Positions 5,982 through 11,399 of a DNA stretch of 11,399 nucleotides are shown piece after piece. The number at the start of each line of letters is the position of its first letter. Positions within the stretch are counted from its first letter, which is position 1. Origin of the DNA: Candidatus Gallimonas intestinigallinarum (GTDB lineage Bacteria > Bacillota_A > Clostridia > Christensenellales > Borkfalkiaceae); contig DXBS01000004.1 in NCBI GenBank assembly GCA_019116405.1, forward strand, positions 1 to 11,399. The letters run 5' to 3'. Position numbers and translations under genes: made by a program. The notes beneath the pieces are model-generated. The model ran no database searches. It worked only from the letters and a program-made list of their open reading frames with translations, and was not told where the DNA came from.

Positions 5982-6040
5982 TGCGGTTTCGGATATTTTT
6001 TGCAAATTTTGACGATACTGTCCGCATAAGGAGGTGGCAG

Positions 6041-6190
6041 ATGAAGGACATCAACAGCGGCGTTTCCTGCTGTGTGACCGATTGCAGATACAACTGCGAC
6101 GGGATGCACTGCACGCTTTCGACCATTCGCGTCGGGAATACCTGCGACTGCGAACACTGTACTTGCTGCGACAGCTTCAGTAAGCGCTGA
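6041..6190 (+). CDS. DUF1540 cysteine-rich small protein, 49 aa
   Basis: A small protein with ten cysteines (10, 11, 15, 19, 24, 35, 37, 40, 42, 43) that fits the DUF1540 pattern: INSGVSCCVTDCRYN (4-18), a DG-x-x-C turn, STIRVG (27-32), a Cys-rich tail and CCDSF near the end. The cysteines suggest metal binding, but the function of the family is unknown. It is found mostly in Firmicutes, many of them spore formers. The ATG at 6041 follows AAGGAGGTG at good spacing, so the longer in-frame extension upstream is rejected. No clear promoter is visible in the gap shared with divergent rplI. A Rho-independent terminator follows directly. Confidence 0.88.
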   Translation: MKDINSGVSCCVTDCRYNCDGMHCTLSTIRVGNTCDCEHCTCCDSFSKR

Positions 6191-6198
6191 AAGCAAGG

Positions 6199-6222
6199 GG
6201 AGAGGGAAGCCTCTCCTTTTTT
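6199..6222 (+). terminator. Terminator after DUF1540 gene
   Basis: GGAGAGG (6199-6205), loop GAAG and CCTCTCC (6210-6216) are followed by TTTTTT (6217-6222). A hairpin with nearly the same stem recurs at 6318-6337. Confidence 0.85.
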
Positions 6223-6224
6223 CG

Positions 6225-6385
6225 TATAATTTTATACGGGCGTACAAAACTGTTATCAGCGCTACGGCGCTTTCAGATAGAGGTCTTTTCGGGCGCCGTG
6301 CGCGCGGGAGGACTGCGGGAGAGGCGACAGCCTCTCCTATATTCTATCCGGAATGTTTCGCTGTGCCCGCTCATAGAATAAGAGG
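6225..6385 (+). promoter_or_regulatory. Candidate structured leader of the solute-binding-like gene
   Basis: A TATAAT at 6225-6230 may be a -10 box, though no -35 is seen. Downstream there are two mutually exclusive stems: AGCGC-TACG-GCGCT (6258-6271, with a UNCG-type tetraloop) and TACGGCGC (6263-6270) with GCGCCGTG (6293-6300). A strong hairpin GGAGAGGC-GACA-GCCTCTCC (6318-6337) follows. The arrangement resembles an attenuator, but no T-run follows the last hairpin and no known riboswitch class is recognised. A TAGAAT at 6374-6379 could instead drive nearly leaderless transcription. Confidence 0.35.
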
Positions 6386-7288
6386 ATGAAAGTTGCCTTT
6401 CTGAAAAAGGCGCTGCCCTTTGTCTTGTTTGTGGCGCTGGTTCTCACCATTGTCCTGTATCCGCGCGAGGCACAGGCGGAAAGCGCGCAGCCCGTCGTCG
6501 TGAGCGTCTGGAATGTGGATACGTTTGAAGGAGGGCGCGGCTCGCGCACTTCCTTTCTCAAGCGCGTCGCACAGCGGGCAGAATCGGAGCAGGAGAATGT
6601 ATTTTATCATGTGATCAGCTACACCGCAGAGGGCTTGCAAGAAGCGTTCTCGCGCGGAGAACGGCCGGACATTCTCTCGTTCGGATTGGGCATCGGACCA
6701 ATGGAAGGGCTTTTGCCGCTCGAAAGAGTATTCGCGCAGTCCGATCGCGCCGTCCCATGGTGCCGCGGCGCGTACTATCTGTTTTCACTCTCGGACGATC
6801 TGCCCGAGAGCGGCGCACCGGACGGGAGCATTGTTCTCTCCTCGGGCGGCAATAATCTTGTGGAGGCAAGCGCGCATTTTTCGGGCGTTGCGGGAACAAT
6901 AGAGGAATCATTGACGGCATATCTTGACTTTCTGGGCGGGACATACGACTTCCTGTTGGGAACGCAGCGCGACGTCTGTCGGTTTGCAAACCGCGGCGTG
7001 ACGGTCTATTCACGCATCCTGCCTAACTATTGCGATCTGTACCAGTATGTTAGCATCCTTTCCGCGGAAAAAGAGGAGGCATGCAGGCAGTTTGTCGGTC
7101 TTCTGCTCTCGGACGACGTGCAAAATAATCTCAACGAGATCGGAATGTATCCCGCGGAGGGGGCGCAGGGCAGAACGGTGGGGGCATTTGTGTCTTTGGA
7201 AGAACTATCCGAGCGCGCGGCGCGGCTTCGTGCAGGCACCGCGGAGCGCGATCTGGATGTACTCTTTCCCGCTGTGTCGCCTGCATAG
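6386..7288 (+). CDS. Exported orphan solute-binding-like protein (ABC family 1 type)
   Basis: 300 aa. The N-terminus has a basic start, a hydrophobic core at about 9-25 and a probable signal peptidase I site AQA-E after residue 31. There is no lipobox cysteine. The mature start VVVSVWNVDTFEGG (37-50) and RGSRTSFL, then ERPDILSFGLGIG (92-104), are typical of extracellular solute-binding proteins of the sugar ABC transporter class; YLDFLGGTYDFLLGT and a C-terminal QNNLNEIGMYP segment fit the second lobe. It is about 100 residues shorter than most of this class. No permease or ATPase gene is adjacent, so its transporter partner is unknown. Start: AAGAGG touches the ATG with no spacing, and a TAG in frame at 6374 excludes a much longer protein. 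The ligand cannot be predicted. Confidence 0.65.
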   Translation: MKVAFLKKALPFVLFVALVLTIVLYPREAQAESAQPVVVSVWNVDTFEGGRGSRTSFLKRVAQRAESEQENVFYHVISYTAEGLQEAFSRGERPDILSFGLGIGPMEGLLPLERVFAQSDRAVPWCRGAYYLFSLSDDLPESGAPDGSIVLSSGGNNLVEASAHFSGVAGTIEESLTAYLDFLGGTYDFLLGTQRDVCRFANRGVTVYSRILPNYCDLYQYVSILSAEKEEACRQFVGLLLSDDVQNNLNEIGMYPAEGAQGRTVGAFVSLEELSERAARLRAGTAERDLDVLFPAVSPA

Positions 7289-7327
7289 TGCCGCGCAAAA
7301 AAAGTCGGAGAAATTTTCCGAAAACAT

Positions 7328-7356
7328 TTGAATTATGGCATGAAGTATGATAGAAT
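7328..7356 (+). promoter_or_regulatory. Promoter of the murB-whiA-dnaE operon
   Basis: -35 TTGAAT (7328-7333), 17-bp spacer, -10 TAGAAT (7351-7356). The predicted start near 7363 leaves only about 10 nt before the murB ATG, close to the GGAAGG motif, so the exact start may differ slightly. No clear terminator separates it from the preceding gene. Confidence 0.65.
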
Positions 7357-7372
7357 AGGAAGGTAAGAAAAG

Positions 7373-8254
7373 ATGCAGCTGTATCCGCGTCTGCATGCGA
7401 AATTTCCCGCCCTTTTGTTGCAGCCGTCCTTTGATTTTGCAAGGCACACGACCATCGGCTGCGGCGGAACTTCAGAAGTCGCCGCATACCCATCATCGAT
7501 TGAGGAGGCGGCGTTGCTTCTTGCTTATCTGACGTGCGAGCGCATTCCGATGTGCTTTCTCGGCGCGGGTGCAAACGTGTTGCCGTCCGACGGGAACTTT
7601 GAGGGCGTCGTCGTCCTGTTTCGCCGCCTGAACGCGCTCTGTGCGGACGGGACAGAAGTCTATGCCGGCGCCGGCGTAACGGGCGGAGAGCTGCTCAAAT
7701 TTGCCTGCCGCAGCTCGATCGGGGGATTTTCGCCCCTTTCGGGCATTCCCATGACGGTCGGGGGCGGCGTTGCAATGAATGCGGGCGTCAAAGATCTGTA
7801 TTTTTCTGATATCGTGCGCCGTGTCGTCTGCGTGGAAGCGGGAAAGCTACGAACGCTTGAGCAGAACGAGTGCGCATTCGGCAAAAAGGAGAGCACTTTT
7901 CTACAGGGCATCGCCGTGCTTGGCGTCTGTTTACAGGGACGGTACGCGCGCCCTGCGGATATCGCACGGGAGAGCTGCTATTATCGCTCGAAACGAATGC
8001 ATCTTCCCAAGGGCAGGAGCATGGGGTGTACGTTCGTCAATCCTGACGGAACGACTGCGGGTGCGCTCATTGAAGCGTGCGGGCTCAAAGGGATGCGCAT
8101 CGGCGGGGCTTTCGTCTCGGAAAAACATGCTAATTTTATCTGCAACGAAGGACAACGCGCACGCGACGTTGCGGCATTGATCGAATACACAAAGAAAACG
8201 GTTGAGGAGCGGACGGGGATCGTGCTCCGCGAGGAGATCCGCCGCCTTCCTTAA
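7373..8254 (+). CDS. murB: UDP-N-acetylenolpyruvoylglucosamine reductase
   Basis: A 293-aa FAD enzyme that reduces UDP-GlcNAc-enolpyruvate to UDP-MurNAc with NADPH in the cytoplasm, a committed step of peptidoglycan synthesis. FAD-binding signatures: HTTIGCGG (25-32), FLGAGANVLPSD (62-73), YAGAGVTGGELLKFA (97-111) and LSGIPMTVGGGVAMNAGV (122-139). The C-terminal substrate domain has GLKGMRIGGAFVSEKHANFI (237-256) and E288 in LREEIR. Two positions differ from the textbook active site: the proton-donor serine of the GSxF motif is C219 (GCTF, 218-221), and the arginine of the YRDS motif is K172 (KKES). It lacks the loop of type I enzymes. The ATG follows GGAAGGTAAG at a plausible distance. First gene of the operon. 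Confidence 0.93.
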   Translation: MQLYPRLHAKFPALLLQPSFDFARHTTIGCGGTSEVAAYPSSIEEAALLLAYLTCERIPMCFLGAGANVLPSDGNFEGVVVLFRRLNALCADGTEVYAGAGVTGGELLKFACRSSIGGFSPLSGIPMTVGGGVAMNAGVKDLYFSDIVRRVVCVEAGKLRTLEQNECAFGKKESTFLQGIAVLGVCLQGRYARPADIARESCYYRSKRMHLPKGRSMGCTFVNPDGTTAGALIEACGLKGMRIGGAFVSEKHANFICNEGQRARDVAALIEYTKKTVEERTGIVLREEIRRLP

Positions 8255-8277
8255 CGGGTTGTGAATACGGAAGAATG

Positions 8278-9051
8278 ATGAAACTTACTGCTGATTATCA
8301 CACACATACTGTCTATTCGGATGGGAAAAGCACCTTTCTTGAGAATTTCCGCCGCGCCAAAGAGCTTGGATTGGCGGAGATCGGGTGTACGGAACACGGT
8401 TTTTCCCATCTGTTCCGCGGGCTCAAAAGAAGAGAGTTGGCGCAGTATATCCGTGAGCTGCGCGCGGCGGAGAAGGAAGTCGGAATACGCGCGTTGCTTG
8501 GGATGGAGAGCAATATCCGCGGCATTACGGGGCTTTGCGATCTCACGGAGCGCGACTGCGAGGTCTTTGATCTCTATGTCGTCGGGATCCATGTTCTGGT
8601 GCGTTACGAAAAGCTTTTTGACAGCAAACTGGGTCTAGGCAGTTTTTTGCGCACGCAACTGCACATTCGTCCATCCAAATCGCTCGTCCGCTATACGACG
8701 AAGTCATATATCAACAGCATCGAGCGCAATCCCGTCGATATCGTCGCGCACCTCAACTATGGATGTTTTGCCGACCCCGTCGAGGTGGCAAAGTGCTGCC
8801 GCGACTACGGCACATACCTTGAGATCAGCTCGAAAAAGCCGCACCTGAGCGACGAAGATCTTGCAAAGGTTGCCGAAACGGGCGTTCGCTTCGTCATCAA
8901 TTCGGACGCGCACTCAGCGGACCGCATCGGTGATCTCAAGCTCGCCATGGAGCAGGTCGAACGCGTCGGAATTCCGCTCGACAGGATCGACAACCTGAAC
9001 GGAAAACTGCCCAAATTCCGCCTGCAGCAGTGGAAGATAGAGCACATGTGA
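8278..9051 (+). CDS. PHP-domain metal-dependent phosphoesterase
   Basis: 257 aa, predicted cytosolic PHP-family hydrolase, of the group related to histidinol phosphatase and YcdX. Metal ligands are all visible: H8 and H10 in DYHTHT, D15 in SDG, H40 in TEHG, E77 in GMESN, H105 in VGIH, H158 in AHLN, and D210 and H212 in NSDAH. The substrate is not known; PHP proteins next to whiA are common in Firmicutes but uncharacterised. Two ATGs are in tandem (8275 and 8278). The second is preferred because GGAAG (8269-8273) then sits 4 nt rather than 1 nt upstream. It lies 23 nt after murB and its stop is 11 nt before the whiA start, so it is translated from the same transcript. A role in histidine synthesis is possible but has no support from neighbours. 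Confidence 0.88.
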   Translation: MKLTADYHTHTVYSDGKSTFLENFRRAKELGLAEIGCTEHGFSHLFRGLKRRELAQYIRELRAAEKEVGIRALLGMESNIRGITGLCDLTERDCEVFDLYVVGIHVLVRYEKLFDSKLGLGSFLRTQLHIRPSKSLVRYTTKSYINSIERNPVDIVAHLNYGCFADPVEVAKCCRDYGTYLEISSKKPHLSDEDLAKVAETGVRFVINSDAHSADRIGDLKLAMEQVERVGIPLDRIDNLNGKLPKFRLQQWKIEHM

Positions 9052-9062
9052 GAGGGAGAGCG

Positions 9063-9956
9063 TTGGCAAATTTCACAAACGAGATCAAGCGGGATCTGCT
9101 CGCCTATTTTCCCACAACGCGTGCGGGCGCGCTTGCCGCAATGGCTGCCATGCTCTCGACGAGCGGCGCGCTTGCGGAAGGCGGGTTTGTGGTCATCAGC
9201 GAAAACGAGCGCGTTGCGGAGTACTTTCAGCGCCTTTCCGAGGCGCTCGGCATCCGGCCGGAGATCAGGGAAGTGACGCGCGACCCCAAGCGTCGGCGCG
9301 ACAAAATCACATTTCTTTGCGGCGGGGAAAGCGCGCTTTCTGTTTTGAGCGAGACGCGCGCCCTGCGCCCGCATCTGGAGGAAAATCGGGACGCGGCCCT
9401 GTGCTATCTCAGGGCGGCGTTTTTAGGCGGTGGGAGCTGCACGCTTCCCCGCGTCGGCGCATCGACGGGTTACCACCTTGAGTGCGTCTTTTTCACGCAG
9501 GAGAGGGCAGAGGAGTTCTGCGACCTGCTTTCAGGCTTTGAACTGTTCGGAAAGCTTGCCCGGCGCGGCGACACCTTTGTTGTATACGTCAAAAGCCGCG
9601 AGGCGATCTCCGACGTCCTGTCCGTCCTCGGCGCAAAGAGCGCCCTGAAAAAGCTGGACGCGGTTTCCGCCGCCCGCGCGCGCACGAACAACGAAAACCG
9701 CATTCAGAATTGCATGGCGAGCAATGCGGACAAGGCTGCCATCGCGTCCGCCGCACAGACGGTAGCACTGCAAAAATTGCAGGAGAGCGGAAAATTGCAG
9801 ACGCTGCCCGAGGCGCTCCGCCAGACGGCGACAGCTCGACTGGAGCATCCGACGCTCTCACTCGCCGAGCTTGCAGGCATTCTTGGCGTCAGCAAAGGGG
9901 GGCTCAATCACCGCATGCGCAAACTCATGCAAATTTACGAGGAGACAGAGCAATGA
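9063..9956 (+). CDS. whiA: DNA-binding protein WhiA (TTG start)
   Basis: 297 aa from a TTG start. The N-terminus MANFTNEIKRDLL matches the family start, and GGGAGAG just upstream supports it; the ATG at 9030 inside the PHP gene is rejected. Domains: a degenerate LAGLIDADG homing-endonuclease-like fold over about residues 15-200 (CYLRAAFLGGGS at 114-125, YHLE at 137-140) and a C-terminal helix-turn-helix (LAELAGILGVSKGGLNHRMRKL, about 267-288). In actinomycetes WhiA controls sporulation-septation genes; in Bacillus it affects cell division and chromosome segregation. Its TGA overlaps the dnaE ATG by 4 nt (ATGA). The rapZ and yvcK genes often found with whiA are absent here. Confidence 0.93.
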   Translation: MANFTNEIKRDLLAYFPTTRAGALAAMAAMLSTSGALAEGGFVVISENERVAEYFQRLSEALGIRPEIREVTRDPKRRRDKITFLCGGESALSVLSETRALRPHLEENRDAALCYLRAAFLGGGSCTLPRVGASTGYHLECVFFTQERAEEFCDLLSGFELFGKLARRGDTFVVYVKSREAISDVLSVLGAKSALKKLDAVSAARARTNNENRIQNCMASNADKAAIASAAQTVALQKLQESGKLQTLPEALRQTATARLEHPTLSLAELAGILGVSKGGLNHRMRKLMQIYEETEQ

Positions 9957-11399
9957 CAGATTTCGTACACCTTCATTTACATACGGAGTACAGCCTTTTG
10001 GACGGCGCCGTCAAGGTGGACGATTTGGTGCGTCATTGCGTGGACAACGGCATCAATGCGGTCGCGATCACCGATCACGGCAACATGTACGCCTCCCTGA
10101 AATTTGCAGAAAAGTGCAAGAAAAATAAGATCAAGGCGATCATCGGCTGCGAGTTCTACGTCGTGGACGACTACCGCCAGCACATCGATCAGAAGGCAGA
10201 TCACCTCATTCTGCTCGCCAAAAACAAGGCTGGCTACGTCAACCTCGTCCAGCTCGATTCGCTCGCCTTTGTGGACGGCTACTATTACCGTCCGCGCATC
10301 GATTATACAGTCCTCAAGGAACACACGAACGGCGTCATCTGCCTCTCTGCCTGCCTCGCCGGGCGCATTCCGCGCCTTCTTCTTGCGGGTGAGTACGAAA
10401 AAGCGAAGGCGTTCGCCCTGGAGATGAAAGAGGCATTCGGCGAGGATTTTTATATTGAGATCCAGGATCACGGCATTCCCGAACAGAAGCAGATCCTGCC
10501 CCTTTTGGTGCGTCTTGCGCGAGAGACGGACATCGGACTGGTCGCGACCAACGACGTGCACTACCTCAAAAAAGAGGACTGGGAGATGCAGGACGTGCTC
10601 ATGTGCATCCAGACCAAGCGCACGCTGGACGATCCCTCCCGCATGAAGATGCAGACGCACGAGTTCTACATGAAGTCGGGCGACGAGATGGCGGCGCTCT
10701 TTCCCAACCTTCCGGAGGCGATCGCGAACACCCGCGTCATTGCGGACAAGGTCTCCGATACCGATACGCCCTTCAACTTAAAGGATAACGGACAGCCCGT
10801 CTACGATAAGTCGCTCATTCCGCTGTACACGGCGGACGACGGCACGCCGTCGCCCGAGTTTTTGCGCCGTCTCACGATGGAGGGACTACCCAAGCGCTAC
10901 GATCCCGTCACGGACGAAATCATGCAGCGCGCGGAGTACGAGCTCGGTATCATCATCAAGATGGGGTTTGCCGATTACTTCCTCATCGTCTGGGACTATA
11001 TCAACTGGTCGCGTATGAACGGCATCCCCGTCGGTCCCGGGCGCGGCTCGGGCGTCGGGAGCATCGTCGCCTATTCCATCGGCATCACCAATGTTGACCC
11101 TCTGCGCTACGATCTGCTCTTCGAGCGCTTCCTCAATCCCGACCGCGTCTCCATGCCCGACTTTGACGTCGACTTCTGTACGGCAAGGCGCGGGGAGACC
11201 ATCGAATATGTCCGCCGCAGATATCATCCCGAGAACGTTGCGCAGATCGTGACCTTTGGTACGCTCGCCTCGCGCGCCGTCATCAAGGACGTGGGGCGCG
11301 TCATGCGCGTCCCTTACGCCGAGACCGACCGCGTCACCAAACTCATGGACGGCAAGTCTACCATCCGCGAACTTCTTGGGCTCAACCTTGAAAAGTGCA
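9953..11399 (+). CDS. dnaE: DNA polymerase III subunit alpha, 5' part
   Basis: The first 482 codons of the replicative polymerase; the reading frame runs off the right edge. The PHP domain comes first: HLHLHTEYSLLDG (6-18) with H8, H10 and D17, then ITDHGNMY (39-46), E67 and NDVHY (200-204), so the metal ligands look complete. The palm and thumb region follows, with GPGRGSGVGS (361-370) and the catalytic PDFDVDF motif (402-408) whose D403 and D405 bind the polymerase Mg ions, then TFGTLASRAVIKDVGRV (434-450). The third catalytic aspartate would lie beyond the edge. It is of the DnaE type, not PolC, which carries an exonuclease domain. The ATG overlaps the whiA stop (ATGA) and has GGAG 8-9 nt upstream, which means coupled translation. 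A full protein of about 1,100-1,200 aa is expected. Confidence 0.96.
   Translation, partial: MTDFVHLHLHTEYSLLDGAVKVDDLVRHCVDNGINAVAITDHGNMYASLKFAEKCKKNKIKAIIGCEFYVVDDYRQHIDQKADHLILLAKNKAGYVNLVQLDSLAFVDGYYYRPRIDYTVLKEHTNGVICLSACLAGRIPRLLLAGEYEKAKAFALEMKEAFGEDFYIEIQDHGIPEQKQILPLLVRLARETDIGLVATNDVHYLKKEDWEMQDVLMCIQTKRTLDDPSRMKMQTHEFYMKSGDEMAALFPNLPEAIANTRVIADKVSDTDTPFNLKDNGQPVYDKSLIPLYTADDGTPSPEFLRRLTMEGLPKRYDPVTDEIMQRAEYELGIIIKMGFADYFLIVWDYINWSRMNGIPVGPGRGSGVGSIVAYSIGITNVDPLRYDLLFERFLNPDRVSMPDFDVDFCTARRGETIEYVRRRYHPENVAQIVTFGTLASRAVIKDVGRVMRVPYAETDRVTKLMDGKSTIRELLGLNLEKC

Noticed and set aside
5929..6126. N-terminal extension of rplI upstream to 6126
   Set aside because: bL9 normally starts MKVIL; the promoter at 5953-5981 and AAGGAGG at 5934-5940 lie inside the extension.
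9030..9062. ATG start of whiA at 9030
   Set aside because: It lies inside the PHP gene and adds 11 residues not seen in WhiA; the TTG at 9063 has GGGAGAG upstream and gives the family N-terminus.
9977..10660. 227-codon minus-strand frame inside dnaE
   Set aside because: The + strand encodes unmistakable DnaE PHP-domain motifs there; the minus frame is a shadow of GC-rich coding sequence.
1..11399. CRISPR array, insertion sequence or transposase
   Set aside because: No regularly spaced direct repeats, terminal inverted repeats or transposase-like frames were seen.

Overview
The window looks like chromosomal DNA of a Gram-positive-type bacterium of the Bacillota. WhiA, a Firmicutes-style DnaE, DUF1540 and DUF1294 proteins, and strong AAGGAGG ribosome binding sites all point that way. 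A Clostridia-like or Negativicutes-like lineage is the best guess, but the sequence does not settle the genus. No phage, insertion sequence or CRISPR array was seen.

Layout. Bases 1-393 are a tRNA array: the 3' part of tRNA-Gln(TTG), one tRNA-Lys(TTT), and two identical copies of tRNA-Lys(CTT). Bases 506-2272 hold two unrecognised genes on the minus strand, apparently one operon driven by a good promoter at 2307-2335. The first encodes a membrane-anchored protein with a duplicated domain, the second a soluble acidic protein. A tRNA-Ala(GGC) with its own promoter and terminator (2375-2521) lies divergently on the other side, so tRNA genes flank the pair. Next come a Cof-type HAD hydrolase (+) and a small DUF1294 membrane protein (-), whose stop codons touch. 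A divergent purH homologue (+) follows, converging on rplI (-) through a shared bidirectional terminator. rplI has a textbook promoter and is divergent from a 49-residue, ten-cysteine DUF1540 protein. An orphan, exported solute-binding-like protein follows, behind a leader that can fold in alternative ways. From 7328 to the right edge is a tight + strand operon: murB, a PHP-domain phosphoesterase, whiA (TTG start) and dnaE (cut by the window edge).

The right-hand operon joins cell-wall precursor synthesis (MurB), a cell-division-linked DNA-binding protein (WhiA) and the replicative polymerase (DnaE). The rapZ and yvcK genes that often sit beside whiA are not in this block.

The most noteworthy items are the PurH homologue, which keeps the fold signature but has lost many catalytic-site residues in both domains; the unknown tRNA-bounded gene pair; the MurB active-site substitutions; the C3-A70 mismatch in tRNA-Lys(TTT); and the structured leader before the orphan binding protein. 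I saw no complete, clearly new multi-gene system.
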